Source: Alphaproteobacteria bacterium (GTDB lineage: Bacteria > Pseudomonadota > Alphaproteobacteria > Caulobacterales > Caulobacteraceae). Taken from it: a DNA stretch of 64,000 nucleotides. The notes under the pieces are model-generated. The model was not told the DNA's origin. It searched no databases and saw only the letters and a program-made list of their open reading frames with translations. The stretch spans positions 1 to 64,000 of the forward strand of contig JAHJME010000025.1 in NCBI GenBank assembly GCA_018821435.1. The letters run 5' to 3'. This document shows positions 50,968 through 60,473 of the stretch, one piece after another. Positions within the stretch are counted from its first letter, which is position 1; each line of letters opens with the position of its first letter. The translations under genes and the position numbers were made by a program.

Positions 50968-52076
50968 GGCCCAACCCGCGCGGCCAGGCTGCGGTAGAGC
51001 GCCCTCACCCCGAACGTCCACGGTGGGGCGGCGTCGGTGTGGACGACGCGGTTGAGCAGCGTCCCCAGGCGCGGCGAACGGATGCGGACAAGGTCGCCGG
51101 GCTTATGGGTGAACCCCTGGCCCGGCGCGTCGCGGTCCTGGGTAGGCGTGAACAGGGTGCCCAGGAACAACATGGCGCCGTCAGGGTACTGGTGGTGCGC
51201 GCCGAAGGTCTGGGCGACCAGATCGAGGGGGTCGCGGCTTATTCGGCTCATGCTGCTGGTTCCAGCCAACCGAAAGCCGTCCTCGCCTGTCACAGTCAGT
51301 TCCAGCTCGGCAGACCGCACGTCGTCCATGCCGAAGCCCGTGTCGAACAGGCGGATGAACGGGCCTATCGCGCAGGACGCGTTGTTGTCCTTGGCCTTCC
51401 CCAGAAGCAACGCGCTGCGGCCCTCGAAGTCGCGGAGATTGACGTCGTTGCCGAGCGCGGCGCCGACGGCGCTTCCGGTGGAATCGCAGGCCAGCACGAC
51501 CTCCGGCTCGGGGTTGTTCCAGGCCGAGTCCGGCCGGACGCCCACGTCGGCGCCATAGCCGACCGCGGCCATCGGCTGGGCCTTGGTGAAGATCTCGGCG
51601 TGGGGCCCAAGGCCGACTTCCAGGTACTGCGACCAAAGACCTTTGGCCGCCAAGATTTCTTTCAGCCGCGCGGCCTTGGGCGAGCCGGGACGGGCCTGGT
51701 CCCATCCATCGCCCAGCGCGCCGCCGAGCTCGGTCCGAAGCTGAGCGGCATGGCCGGCGTCGCCGCGCGCCCGCTCCTCGATCACCCGCTCCAGCAGGCT
51801 GTCGGCGAAGGTGACGCCGGCGGCCTTCACCGCCTGAAGGTCGCAGGGGGCGAGCAATCCCGTGGGAGGCCCAAGGCTTGGCCCAACGGCGGATCGCACC
51901 CGCTCGGCGACGTCCGGCATATCCAGGAGATCGGCCATGGTCGGCGCGAGGTTGCCGAGCTCGATCAGTTCGCCGTCACGGACCGCGACGATCCTTGGGC
52001 CGTCGCGCCACGCCCGCCCCACCAACACGCTGGCGTCAGCGTCGTCGGGCAGGATGTCGTCGAGATCGAAGGTCAT
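50964..52076 (-). CDS. Fumarylacetoacetate hydrolase-family enzyme of a sugar-acid pathway
   Basis: The 370-residue protein belongs to the FAH superfamily: acidic metal ligands in NPEPEVVLACDSTG (E-x-E), GNDVNLRDFEGRSALLLGKAKDNNASCAIGPF, and GDLVRIRSPRLGTLLN. Its length fits the branch containing 2-keto-3-deoxy-pentonate dehydratases (XylX/KdaD-like), which is longer than that of the 2,4-diketo-3-deoxy-fuconate hydrolases. It probably handles the 2-keto-3-deoxy acid formed from this locus. It overlaps the lactonase gene by four bases and is third in the fucU unit. Confidence 0.85.
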   Translation of the reverse strand: MTFDLDDILPDDADASVLVGRAWRDGPRIVAVRDGELIELGNLAPTMADLLDMPDVAERVRSAVGPSLGPPTGLLAPCDLQAVKAAGVTFADSLLERVIEERARGDAGHAAQLRTELGGALGDGWDQARPGSPKAARLKEILAAKGLWSQYLEVGLGPHAEIFTKAQPMAAVGYGADVGVRPDSAWNNPEPEVVLACDSTGSAVGAALGNDVNLRDFEGRSALLLGKAKDNNASCAIGPFIRLFDTGFGMDDVRSAELELTVTGEDGFRLAGTSSMSRISRDPLDLVAQTFGAHHQYPDGAMLFLGTLFTPTQDRDAPGQGFTHKPGDLVRIRSPRLGTLLNRVVHTDAAPPWTFGVRALYRSLAARVGP

Positions 52077-52903
52077 GCCACAACTCCATAGAATTCTGCC
52101 GCTGTCCCGCCGCGCACCCAGGCCAGGTCTTCTGGCGAGAGATCGGCCAGCAGGCGGTCGGCCGCCTCCGACCAGCCCAGGTAGTCTCCGTTAAGATTGA
52201 GCACCGGCCAGTCGCTGCCCCACATCAGCCGATGGGCGCCGAACGTCGCCGCTAGCACATCGACGTAGGGCGCCAGATCGGCGTCGGCCCACCCCGGCGC
52301 GGCTTCGGTGGCCAGGCCCGACAGCTTGCAGCAGGCGCTCGTCTCGGCCGCGATGGCACGCAGATCGTCACGCCAGGCGGAGATATCGCCGCGCGCAATA
52401 TTCGGCTTGGCGCCGTGGTCGATCACGACCCGAAGGCCCGGGTGACGGCGTAGGCGTTCGCGCAGGGCGGCGAGATGCCGGGGCTGCACCAGGGCGTCGA
52501 AACGCAGGCCGGCTTCGGCCATGGCCTCGAAGACGGGATCGAGGTCCGACCGGGCCAACCAGGACGTGTCGTCGATGTCCTGCACCATGGGCCGGAGCCC
52601 TCGCAGCAACGGCGTGGTCGCCGCGGCCTGCACCCGGCGCACGGCGTCCGGGGCGTCGAAGTCGATCCAACCGACCACCCCCGCCACGAAAGGCGTGAGG
52701 GCCGCAAGGCTCAACAGGAACGCCGTCTCGGCCTCGCTAGGCGCGGCCTGCACCAGGATCGTGCGCTGCACGCCGGCGGCGGTCAGGAGTGGCTCCAGTT
52801 CTTCGGGCATGGCGTCGCGGACGATGGCCGACGGCGCCCGGTCCAACCAACCGTAGTCGCCGCGGGCCGGACGCCAGAAGTGTTGGTGCGCATCAATCCT
52901 CAT
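52073..52903 (-). CDS. Amidohydrolase-family sugar lactonase
   Basis: The 276-residue TIM-barrel hydrolase has the metal motif DAHQHFW at the N-terminus, HLAALRERLRRHPGLRVVIDHGAKPNI, CCKLSGL and MWGSDWPVLNL near the C-terminus (metal-binding Asp). This is the L-fucono-1,5-lactonase / L-rhamnono-lactonase group that opens aldonolactones. It is coupled by ATGA overlaps to fucU upstream and to the FAH-family gene downstream, in accordance with a mutarotase, dehydrogenase, lactonase order. Confidence 0.88.
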   Translation of the reverse strand: MRIDAHQHFWRPARGDYGWLDRAPSAIVRDAMPEELEPLLTAAGVQRTILVQAAPSEAETAFLLSLAALTPFVAGVVGWIDFDAPDAVRRVQAAATTPLLRGLRPMVQDIDDTSWLARSDLDPVFEAMAEAGLRFDALVQPRHLAALRERLRRHPGLRVVIDHGAKPNIARGDISAWRDDLRAIAAETSACCKLSGLATEAAPGWADADLAPYVDVLAATFGAHRLMWGSDWPVLNLNGDYLGWSEAADRLLADLSPEDLAWVRGGTAAEFYGVVA

Positions 52904-53346
52904 GCGCGCACTCCGCGGGGCGGTCGGATCACGCCCTTGCGCAGGATTAGGTTGCCGTAGAGCCGCGCCTCGCCGGTGGCGACGACGACGAAGGCCTCGG
53001 CCGCGCGTTGATAGAAGGCCTCGCGCGCCAGCACGCCGATCGCCCCGTCATAACCCGCCGCGCTCAGGACCTGGGCGAAGGCCCCCACGATCGCCGGCGG
53101 CTCTTCCGCGGGATCGACGGCGCCCATCCGCCACGCTGCGACCGCGCCGAAATCGTCCAGCGACAGAACCGAACCCACCGCCGCCAGCATCCGCACCGCA
53201 TCCACCCCATCCTCACGGCAGAGCCGCCGGGCCAGCGCCGTGGCCGGGAAGTTCGCGTCGACGATCGCCAATTCGTCGCCGTGGCCCATGGCCCGCAACG
53301 CAGCTAACAGGTCAGGTCCAAGCAGGGGATCGAGGCCCTTCAGCAT
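52900..53346 (-). CDS. fucU: RbsD/FucU-family sugar mutarotase
   Basis: ATG 53346 gives MLKGLDPLLGPDLLAALRAMGHGDELAIVDANFPA, the standard FucU opening with the catalytic His (GHGDE) and Asp (VDANFP). The C-terminal YDGAIGVLAREAFYQRAAEAFVVVATGE and YGNLILRKGV complete the 148-residue protein. It interconverts the anomers of L-fucose or its pentose analogue D-arabinose. The longer reading to 53475 covers the promoter and is rejected. It is the first gene of its operon, divergent from GntR. Confidence 0.9.
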   Translation of the reverse strand: MLKGLDPLLGPDLLAALRAMGHGDELAIVDANFPATALARRLCREDGVDAVRMLAAVGSVLSLDDFGAVAAWRMGAVDPAEEPPAIVGAFAQVLSAAGYDGAIGVLAREAFYQRAAEAFVVVATGEARLYGNLILRKGVIRPPRGVRA

Positions 53347-53448
53347 GGCGGGGCCGACAACATTCCAGCGGCGAGCCCATCGCCCGTCGCGGCGTCCACG
53401 AGTCGCCCATCGTTCAACCCCGCACGACGCGGCATCACTAGCCCCAAT

Positions 53449-53462
53449 CAAACATGTTAGTG
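53449..53462. promoter_or_regulatory. Candidate GntR operator 1
   Basis: The AACATGTT core lies at 53451-53458 in the fucU-gntR intergenic region, with the right flank AGTG matching the perfect site at 62111. It is 103 bp upstream of fucU. Confidence 0.6.
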
Positions 53463-53690
53463 GCTCACCATACAACCGGTCGCGAGGCGATCAACCCCAG
53501 CCGCGCGGGCCACGACGCGCGGCTGGCATTCCAGGTATCTCCACGTGACCAAATCGCTCTTGGTCTAGTCGCCTCAGCGAGGCCGAGCGGCGCCGAACAA
53601 AGCCCTGATCTTCGGCTGCATTCGACACTTCGCGATCACTGAATGTACCGAGTTTGACTCGCAGCTAACATTCCAGCATTGAAGGCAGTC

Positions 53691-54371
53691 ATGACGCCCT
53701 CCACGCCGTCGCGCGACCTTATGAAGACAGACCGCGTGTACCTCATCCTCCGCCAGCGCATCCGGGACCTCGAACTTCCGCCCGGCTCACCGCTTCGGAA
53801 AGAGGACATCGCCGCCGAGTTCGGGGTCTCCCGCGCTCCGGTCAGCGAAGCCATCGCCCGGTTGGCCGAGGAAGGGCTCGTCGACGTCTTCCCGCAGCAC
53901 GGCAGCTTCGTCGCAGACATCCGCGCCGCCGATGTGCGCGAGGGCCTCTTCATCCGAACCGGCCTGGAGGTCGAGGCCTGCCGTCGGGCGGCGGCCCTGC
54001 GCAGCCAGGACCTCTGCAAGGCGCTGGCGGACAATGTGGCCGCCCAGGAAGAGGCGCTGAACGCCGACGACCTGCAGCGGTTCTACGAACTGGACGAGGG
54101 CCTGCACGAGCTGATCTTCAGCGCGCTGGGCCATACGCGGGTGACCCGCTTCCTGGATTCCGCGCGCGCACCGCTCGACCGGATGCGGCGGATTGTGCTG
54201 CCGAAGGGCGAACGACCGCAGGCCACGCTGCGCGAGCACCGGTGGGTGGTCGAGGCGATCCGCGCGGGCGACCCGGAACTGGCGGCCGCGGCCATGCGCG
54301 CGCACCTGAACACCGTCAGCGACACCGTCGAGGAGCAGCTTCGCAGCGCACCGGCCGAGTCGATCCGGTGA
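53691..54371 (+). CDS. GntR-family regulator, FCD (FadR) subfamily
   Basis: ATG 53691 is five bases from GAAGG and gives 226 residues. The winged helix (~10-75) has LILRQRIRDLELPPGSPLRKEDIAAEFGVSRAPVSEAIARLAEEGLVDVFPQHGSFVA. The FCD domain (~85-215) keeps the metal-binding pattern (ELDEGLHELIFSALGHTR, EHRWVVEAIRAGDPELAAAAMRAHL), typical for sensing sugar acids. It is divergent from fucU and overlaps the aldo/keto reductase gene. The AACATGTT core sites at 53451 and 62114 are candidate operators. Confidence 0.92.
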   Translation: MTPSTPSRDLMKTDRVYLILRQRIRDLELPPGSPLRKEDIAAEFGVSRAPVSEAIARLAEEGLVDVFPQHGSFVADIRAADVREGLFIRTGLEVEACRRAAALRSQDLCKALADNVAAQEEALNADDLQRFYELDEGLHELIFSALGHTRVTRFLDSARAPLDRMRRIVLPKGERPQATLREHRWVVEAIRAGDPELAAAAMRAHLNTVSDTVEEQLRSAPAESIR

Positions 54372-55384
54372 CCCGGCGAGAGGGCGGCGCCCTGGGCCTC
54401 GGCGCCCTGGGCTTCGGGGCCGCGCCCATCGGCAACATGCTGCGCGCGCTGACCGACGCGGAGACCGACGCCACGGTCCAGGCTGCCTGGTCGGCGGGCG
54501 TCCGCTACTTCGACACTGCCCCGCTCTACGGCCATGGCCTGTCCGAGCGCCGGGTCGGCGCGGCGCTGCGCCGCCGTCCGCGCAACGCCTTCATGCTATC
54601 CAGCAAGGTCGGCCGCCTGCTTGACCCTTGCACGCCGGGCGACCAGGATGCCGGGATCTATGTGGACGTGCCGGCGGTGAAGGCGCGCTTCGACTACTCC
54701 TACGACGGCGTCATGCGATCCTTCGAAGACAGCCTGGCGCGGTTGGGGATGGACCGGATCGACATCCTCTACGTCCACGACATCGACGCTCACACCCACA
54801 GGTCCGACGCCGCGGCCGAGGTCCGGATCCACGAGTTGATGGACCTGGGCGGATGGCGGGCGCTGGACGAACTGCGGAGCGCCGGCGACGTCTGCGCGAT
54901 CGGCGCGGGCGTGAACGCCTGCCGGCCCTGCGAGCGGCTGCTGGCGCTGGCGGACCCCGACATTTTCCTGCTGGCCGGGCGCTTCACGCTCCTGGACCGC
55001 AGCGCCGCCGCGCGCTTGCTACCCGCCTGCGAGGCGCGGGGCGTGAGCGTGGTGATCGGCGGCCCCTACAACAGCGGCGTGCTAGCCACGGGCGCTGTTC
55101 CCGGCGCGCGCTACGACTACGCGCCGGCGTCCGAGACCGTGCTGGCGAAGGTGCGGACGCTGGAGGCGATCTGCGCCCGGCACGACGTGCGCCTGGCCGA
55201 TGCGGCGCTGCAGTTTCCGCTCCGCCATCCCGCCGTCGTCAGCGTCATCCCGGGCGGCCAGACCGCGGCGGAGGTTCAGCGGAATGCCGCGGGCTTCCAA
55301 GCGCTCCTGCCCGCCGATCTCTGGACGGCGCTTGAGTGCGAGGGCGGACTGGCCGACGCCGCGCCTCAGCCCGCGAAAGCGTAG
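54368..55384 (+). CDS. Aldo/keto reductase, L-fucose (D-threo-aldose) dehydrogenase type
   Basis: GTG 54368 overlaps the GntR stop (GTGA). The 338-residue protein has GFGAAPIGNM, FDTAPLYGHGLSERRVG (catalytic Asp/Tyr), MLSSKVGRLL (Lys), DILYVHDID (His) and VVSVIPGGQTAAEV. D-threo-aldose 1-dehydrogenases oxidise L-fucose or D-arabinose to the lactone with NAD(P). This is the first oxidative step of the locus. The 3' end overlaps the convergent aldehyde dehydrogenase by 19 bp. Confidence 0.88.
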   Translation: MTRREGGALGLGALGFGAAPIGNMLRALTDAETDATVQAAWSAGVRYFDTAPLYGHGLSERRVGAALRRRPRNAFMLSSKVGRLLDPCTPGDQDAGIYVDVPAVKARFDYSYDGVMRSFEDSLARLGMDRIDILYVHDIDAHTHRSDAAAEVRIHELMDLGGWRALDELRSAGDVCAIGAGVNACRPCERLLALADPDIFLLAGRFTLLDRSAAARLLPACEARGVSVVIGGPYNSGVLATGAVPGARYDYAPASETVLAKVRTLEAICARHDVRLADAALQFPLRHPAVVSVIPGGQTAAEVQRNAAGFQALLPADLWTALECEGGLADAAPQPAKA

Positions 55385-56799
55385 GCGGTCTTCACCGTCG
55401 TGTAGAACTCGGCGGCGTAGCGGCCCTGCTCGCGCGGCCCGTAGCTCGACGCCTTCTGCCCGCCAAACGGCACATGGGGATCTACGCCGGCCGTGGGCAG
55501 ATTGACCATCACCATCCCGGCCCGCGCCTCCTGGCGGAACGCCGTGGCGTGCTTGAGCGATCCGGTGCAGATGCCCGCGGACAGGCCGTAGGGCGTGTCG
55601 TTGGCGACGGCGAGCGCCTCGTCGAAATTGCGCACCCGGATGACGGCGGCGACCGGTCCGAAGATCTCCTCGCGGGCGATCCGCATGCTGTTGTCCACGT
55701 CGACGAACAGGGCGGGAGACAGGAAGTGGCCGGCCGTGGGTCGCGACACCAGGTCGCCGCCCGTCAGCAACCGCGCGCCCTCGCGTTCGCCGATCTCGAT
55801 GTATGCCCGGTCGATGTCCAGCTGCCGCTGGTCCACCACCGGGCCGATGTGGACGCCATCCTCCAGGGCGTGACCGACGACCAGGGCCCGCAGCCGCTCG
55901 GCCAGAGCCGCGACGAAACGGTCGTGGATCGCCTCCGTCACGATCAGGCGGGAGGACGCCGTGCAGCGCTGGCCGGTGGAATAGAACGCGCCGTTCACCG
56001 CGCACTCGACGGCCAGGTCGAGGTCGGCGTCGTCCAGCACCACGAGCGGGTTCTTGCCGCCCATCTCCAGCTGGACGCGGGCGTTACGCGCCATGCAGGC
56101 CTGTCCGACCCGCGCACCAGTGGTGGTCGAGCCGGTGAAGCTGACCCCGCCGACGCGCGCGTCTTCGACCAGCGCGGCGCCGACCACCGAGCCCGGTCCG
56201 CTCACCAGGTTGAACACGCCAGCCGGCGCGCCCGCCCGCTGGATGATATCCGCCAGCGCCCAGGCGCAGGCCGGGGTCAGCTCCGCGGGCTTCAAAACCA
56301 CCGTGTTCCCGCAGGCCAGGGCCGCGGCGGCTTTCCAGGCGGGGATCGCGAGGGGGAAATTCCAGGGCGTGATGAGGGCGACGACGCCCAGCGGTTCGCG
56401 TGTCACCGACACGTCCACGCCCGGCCGCACGGAACGCTGGGACTCCCCCGAGATCCGTAGCGCCTCACCGGCGAAGAACTTGAATACTTGGCCGGCGCGG
56501 GTCGCCTCGCCCACGCCCTCGGGCAGGGTCTTGCCCTCCTCCCGCGCCAGCAGGCGGCCGAGCTCCGGCGCCCGGGCAACGAGCTCGCTACCCACCGCGT
56601 CCAGGATCTCGCTGCGCCGCTGGATCGAACCGCGCGACCAGGCGGCAAAGGCGTCCGATGCGGCGGCGACCGCATCCGACGCCTGGCTCGCGTCGGCCTG
56701 GGCGAATTCGGCGATGACGTCGGTGGTGTCCGACGGATTGATGTTCGGCGCGGTGGTGGGCGAAGTCACCCACTCGCCGCCGATCAGTTGGGGCTTCAT
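55366..56799 (-). CDS. NAD(P)-aldehyde dehydrogenase, 2-ketoglutarate-semialdehyde type
   Basis: ATG 56799 (MKPQLIGGEWV) gives 477 residues. ALDH motifs: ITPWNFPLAIPAWKAAAALACGNTVVLKPAE, LEMGGKNPLVVLDDADL (general-base Glu), YSTGQRCTASSR (catalytic Cys ~285) and EEIFGPV. The N-terminal pattern is that of the KGSADH/XylA group that finishes non-phosphorylative pentose pathways by making 2-ketoglutarate; lactaldehyde oxidation in L-fucose routes is an alternative. It is the last gene of the transporter-dehydratase unit. Confidence 0.85.
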   Translation of the reverse strand: MKPQLIGGEWVTSPTTAPNINPSDTTDVIAEFAQADASQASDAVAAASDAFAAWSRGSIQRRSEILDAVGSELVARAPELGRLLAREEGKTLPEGVGEATRAGQVFKFFAGEALRISGESQRSVRPGVDVSVTREPLGVVALITPWNFPLAIPAWKAAAALACGNTVVLKPAELTPACAWALADIIQRAGAPAGVFNLVSGPGSVVGAALVEDARVGGVSFTGSTTTGARVGQACMARNARVQLEMGGKNPLVVLDDADLDLAVECAVNGAFYSTGQRCTASSRLIVTEAIHDRFVAALAERLRALVVGHALEDGVHIGPVVDQRQLDIDRAYIEIGEREGARLLTGGDLVSRPTAGHFLSPALFVDVDNSMRIAREEIFGPVAAVIRVRNFDEALAVANDTPYGLSAGICTGSLKHATAFRQEARAGMVMVNLPTAGVDPHVPFGGQKASSYGPREQGRYAAEFYTTVKTAYAFAG

Positions 56800-56813
56800 C
56801 GTGAGGGCTCCGA

Positions 56814-58316
56814 TCAGGTGATGACGCCGGGGACCCACGGCGTGAATTCAGCGTCCCCGAAGCCGTGACGCTCGCTGGCGCTGGGCTGTCCGCCTGCCAT
56901 GGCGATCAGGGCCTCGAACACCTCGCACCCCTTCTCCGCGACGCCGACACCCGCCTCCAGAATGTCGCCGCAGTTGACGTCGATGTCGTCGCGCATGCGG
57001 CGGTAGAGGTCGGAGTTGGTCGAGAGCTTCAGGCTGGGGGCGGGCTTGCAGCCGAAGGTCGAGCCTCGGCCGGTCGTGAATGCGATCAGGTTCGCGCCCG
57101 AGGCCACTTGGCCTGTGGCGGACATCGGGTCGTAGCCCGGGCTGTCCATGAACACGAGACCTCGCGACGGCAGAGGCTCGGCGTATTCAATCACCGCGTT
57201 CAGGGGCGAGCTGCCGCCCTTGGCCACGGCGCCCAGCGACTTTTCCAGGATGGTGGTGATTCCGCCGGCGATGTTCCCCGCCGAGGGATTGTCGTTGAGG
57301 GTGCCGCCGCCTGTGGAGGCGTGGTCGGTCCACCAGGCGATGCGCCGGTCCAGAGCGTCCGCCGCCTCGGGCGACGCCGCGCGAGACTTCAGGAGATGCT
57401 CGGCGCCGTAGATCTCCGGCGTCTCGCTCAGGATCACCGTCGCGCCGTGCGCCACCAGCAGGTCGGCGGCGGCGCCGAGAGCGGGGTTGGCGGTGGCGCC
57501 GGAGAAGGCGTCGGAGCCGCCACACTGCAGGCCGAGCGACAGATGGGCGATAGGCTGGGGTGTCCGCCGCACGCCCGCCGCACCCTCAAGCAGCTCGGTC
57601 ACCGCGCGGCTGCCGGCCGCGATTGTCTCCACCGTGCCGCCGATGGACTGGATGTCCATGGTGCGAAGGTTGCTCACCCCCTTGCACGCCTCCACGAGGG
57701 CGGAGAGTTCGTTGCTCTCGCAGCCCAGGCCCAGCAGCAGGACCCCGGCGAAATTGGGATGGCGGGCGTAGCCGGCGAGGGTTCGCCGCAGCGTACGGAT
57801 GCCCTCGCTGTCTCGCCCCATGGCGCAGCCGTAGGCATGGGTCAGCGCCACTACGCCGTCGACGCCCGGCCAGCGATCGAGCGCCTCGCCGCGGAATCGG
57901 TCGGCGATGGCCCGCGCCACCGTCGCCGAGCAGTTCACAGTGGTGATCACGCCGACGAAGTTCCGCGTCGCCACCCGCCCGTCTGCGCGCTGGATCCCAA
58001 GAAAGGTCCGCGGGTCGACAGGATACATCACGTCACGCGCTGCACGCACGGCATGGCGCGGTCCCAGCACGTCAGGCATGGCGGCATTGTGGACATGGAC
58101 GTGTTCGCCGGCCGCGATCACCTGCGTCGCGACCGCGATGGTGTTGGCGTATTTCACCACCGGCTCGCCCGCCCGCAGCGCGCGAACCGCCAGCTTGTGC
58201 CCCGCCGGGATCGGCGCGCGAACGGTCACGCCCTCGATCTCGTCGCCCGGCGCGAGCGCGGACAGGGCGGTGACCACGTTGTCCAGATCGTGGAGGCGGA
58301 GGTGGCGGGCGGGCAC
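56814..58316 (-). CDS. UxaA-family sugar-acid dehydratase (SAF + UxaA_C fusion)
   Basis: The 500-residue protein carries an N-terminal SAF domain (~1-95, LHDLDNVVTALSALAPGDEIEGV...GHKLAVRALRAGE, HVHNA) and the altronate/galactarate dehydratase region (GIQRADGRVATRNFVGVITTVNCSATVARAIAD, HAYGCAMGRDSEGIRTL, LGLQCGGSDAFSGATANPALG, FTTGRGSTFGCKPAPSLKLSTN). It is an iron-dependent dehydratase. Here it should make the 2-keto-3-deoxy acid from fuconate or arabinonate; the exact substrate is inferred from neighbours. Confidence 0.88.
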   Translation of the reverse strand: MPARHLRLHDLDNVVTALSALAPGDEIEGVTVRAPIPAGHKLAVRALRAGEPVVKYANTIAVATQVIAAGEHVHVHNAAMPDVLGPRHAVRAARDVMYPVDPRTFLGIQRADGRVATRNFVGVITTVNCSATVARAIADRFRGEALDRWPGVDGVVALTHAYGCAMGRDSEGIRTLRRTLAGYARHPNFAGVLLLGLGCESNELSALVEACKGVSNLRTMDIQSIGGTVETIAAGSRAVTELLEGAAGVRRTPQPIAHLSLGLQCGGSDAFSGATANPALGAAADLLVAHGATVILSETPEIYGAEHLLKSRAASPEAADALDRRIAWWTDHASTGGGTLNDNPSAGNIAGGITTILEKSLGAVAKGGSSPLNAVIEYAEPLPSRGLVFMDSPGYDPMSATGQVASGANLIAFTTGRGSTFGCKPAPSLKLSTNSDLYRRMRDDIDVNCGDILEAGVGVAEKGCEVFEALIAMAGGQPSASERHGFGDAEFTPWVPGVIT

Positions 58317-58326
58317 GGACGGGGCC

Positions 58327-59286
58327 TTAGGCGTGCTTGGCGAGGAAGGCGTCGACGGTGGTCGCGTCGATCACCTGGGTGCCCAGTTCGATGCGCTTGG
58401 GAACCGCTTCACCCTTCAGGATGCGGAGGGCCTGCTCGATCGCCTCTGCGCCGGGCGGCTCGTAGACGAAGGTTGCGGTGAGCGCGCCGTCCTTGACCCA
58501 CTTGGCCCCCTCGGTCGGGATGCCGTCGATGCCGATGAAGCGGATCTCGCCCTGCCGCCCAGCGTCCATGGCGGCCAGGTAGGCGCCATAGGCCATGGGG
58601 TCGTTGTGCGCGTAGACCAAGTCGATTTTCGGGTGGGCCTTCAGCGCGGAGGCCATGATGTTGTAGGCGCGGTCCTGCTTCCAGTCGGCGTCCTGGCGAT
58701 CCATCACGCGGACCAAGCCGGGCTCGGCGTCGGCGGCCGCGGCGAAGCCCTTGTGCCGCTCCTGCGCCGGAGTGGACGCCATCCCGCCCCAGATCTCGAC
58801 GATCCGCCCCTGCGCCTTGCCCTTGCCGCCCAGAAGGCCGACGGCGTAGTCGCCCGCCATGCGGCCGATCTTCAGATTGTCCGAGCCGATGAACTGACGG
58901 TAGGCCTCGGTGTCGACCCCGCGATCCAGGACGATGACGGGGATACCTGCGGCGGTGGCCGCTTCCACCGCGCCGGTCAGGCCAGCGCTCTCCTTGGGCG
59001 AGACCAGGATCAAGTCGACCCGCTGGCGTACGAAGGCTTCAACGTCGGCGACCTGTTTCTCGGTGCGGTCCTGGCCGTCGGCGATGGTCAGTTGCAGGTC
59101 TGGATGCGCGGCGGCGGTCTCGCGCATCTCGCGGCTGAACAGCACGCGCCACGGCTCGGTCGTCGTCACCTGACTGAAGCCCAGACGCCAGCGCGCCGCG
59201 CCGCCCGCGGGCCGCGAGCACCCGGCCAGGGCCAGGCCTGCGACGCCGCTGCCCAGGGCCAGGCCAAAGGTGCGTCTGTCGATCAT
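58327..59286 (-). CDS. Sugar ABC transporter substrate-binding lipoprotein
   Basis: MIDRRTFGLALGSGVAGLALAGC combines an RR signal with a lipobox. The 319-residue protein is of the RbsB/XylF type: WRLGFSQVTTTEPWRVLFSREM, VDLILVSPKESAGLTGAVEAATAAGIPVIVLDRGV, VYAHNDPMAYGAYLAAMDAG and FIGIDGIPTEG. It captures the sugar in the periplasm. Its start overlaps the permease stop by four bases (ATGA). Confidence 0.92.
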   Translation of the reverse strand: MIDRRTFGLALGSGVAGLALAGCSRPAGGAARWRLGFSQVTTTEPWRVLFSREMRETAAAHPDLQLTIADGQDRTEKQVADVEAFVRQRVDLILVSPKESAGLTGAVEAATAAGIPVIVLDRGVDTEAYRQFIGSDNLKIGRMAGDYAVGLLGGKGKAQGRIVEIWGGMASTPAQERHKGFAAAADAEPGLVRVMDRQDADWKQDRAYNIMASALKAHPKIDLVYAHNDPMAYGAYLAAMDAGRQGEIRFIGIDGIPTEGAKWVKDGALTATFVYEPPGAEAIEQALRILKGEAVPKRIELGTQVIDATTVDAFLAKHA

Positions 59287-60473
59287 GTGGAGCCTCCCGC
59301 GCGGCGCAGTCGGGGAACACGGCCCTGCTGGAGCGCCACCGCCGCGACGATGATCAAGCCCTTCAGGACCAGCTGCGCATTGCTGTCGATGTTGCAGAGC
59401 TGGAAGATGTTGGTGAGGATTCCGAAGATCAGCACCCCGGCCAGAGCGCCGGGGATGCTGCCTTTGCCGCCCGCCAGGCTGGCGCCGCCGATCACCACCG
59501 CGGCGATGGCGTCGAGCTCCAGGCCCACCCCCGCGTCCGGCTTCCCCTGCCGGTATTGGGCCGTGTAGAGCACCCCCGCCAGCGAGGCCAACATCCCGGA
59601 CAAGGCGTAGACCAGGATCTTGGTCTGCCCGACCGCCAAGCCAGCCAGCCGCGCCGCCTGTTCGTTGCCGCCGATGGCGTAGACCTCGCGGCCGAAGCGG
59701 AAGCGGGTCAGAACGACACCCGCGACCGCTGCCACAGCCAGGAAGATCAGGCCCGGGACCGGGACGCGCAGCATGCTCGCGCGCAGAAGCTCGAAGGTCG
59801 GCGCGGCGTTGGCGCCGGTGTAGACAGGGTAGACCGACTGATCGGCGCCTGCCGTGAGGCGTGCGGCGCCCAGGACAGCGACCATGGTCGCCAACGTCGC
59901 GATGAACGGCTGCAGCCCGCCGACCGTGACCACCGCGCCGTTGAACGCGCCGATCAGCAGTCCGACCGAAAGCACCAGGACCACCGTCTGGACGACGCCC
60001 AGCCCACCGGCGAGCGCGGGGGCGATCCAAGCCGCCATACTCACCGCAGCGAGCCCGCCCAGGACCACGCCGGCCATGACGCCCAACCTGCCCGCCAGCA
60101 GCTTGGCCGCTCCCGCATAGACAGCCAGGGCGGCGACGATAGAGGCGGCGCCAGTCCCGACCAAGGCGCCGCGATGCCAGCCGTCCTGGGTCAGCAGCAT
60201 CGCGGTGAGTGTGCAGCCCAGCGCCATGACCGATCCGACCGAAAGGTCGATGCCGCCGCTGAGGATCACGAAGGTCATGCCGACGGCGATGATGCCCGTG
60301 ATGGACACCTGACGAAGCACGTCCGTGAGGTTGGGCAGGCTCAGGAAGATGTTACCGCCCACCCCGTCCACCGGCGAGAGGAGCGCTCCGATAACCAGCA
60401 CGAACGCCATGCCCCAGTACAGCTTCGTCGCCAGCACCAGCGACAGCAGGCGGCCACCACGCATTGTCATCAC
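59283..60473 (-). CDS. Sugar ABC transporter permease (RbsC type)
   Basis: The 396-residue protein has about ten membrane helices. Family motifs are GMTFVILSGGIDLSVGSVMALG and GGNEQAARLAGL, followed by VVIGGASLAGGKGSIPGALAGVLIFGILTN. GTG 60473 or ATG 60470 starts the gene, overlapping the ATPase stop. It has an extended Ala/Gly-rich loop between helices (~95-150), longer than in E. coli RbsC. Confidence 0.92.
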   Translation of the reverse strand: MMTMRGGRLLSLVLATKLYWGMAFVLVIGALLSPVDGVGGNIFLSLPNLTDVLRQVSITGIIAVGMTFVILSGGIDLSVGSVMALGCTLTAMLLTQDGWHRGALVGTGAASIVAALAVYAGAAKLLAGRLGVMAGVVLGGLAAVSMAAWIAPALAGGLGVVQTVVLVLSVGLLIGAFNGAVVTVGGLQPFIATLATMVAVLGAARLTAGADQSVYPVYTGANAAPTFELLRASMLRVPVPGLIFLAVAAVAGVVLTRFRFGREVYAIGGNEQAARLAGLAVGQTKILVYALSGMLASLAGVLYTAQYRQGKPDAGVGLELDAIAAVVIGGASLAGGKGSIPGALAGVLIFGILTNIFQLCNIDSNAQLVLKGLIIVAAVALQQGRVPRLRRAGGST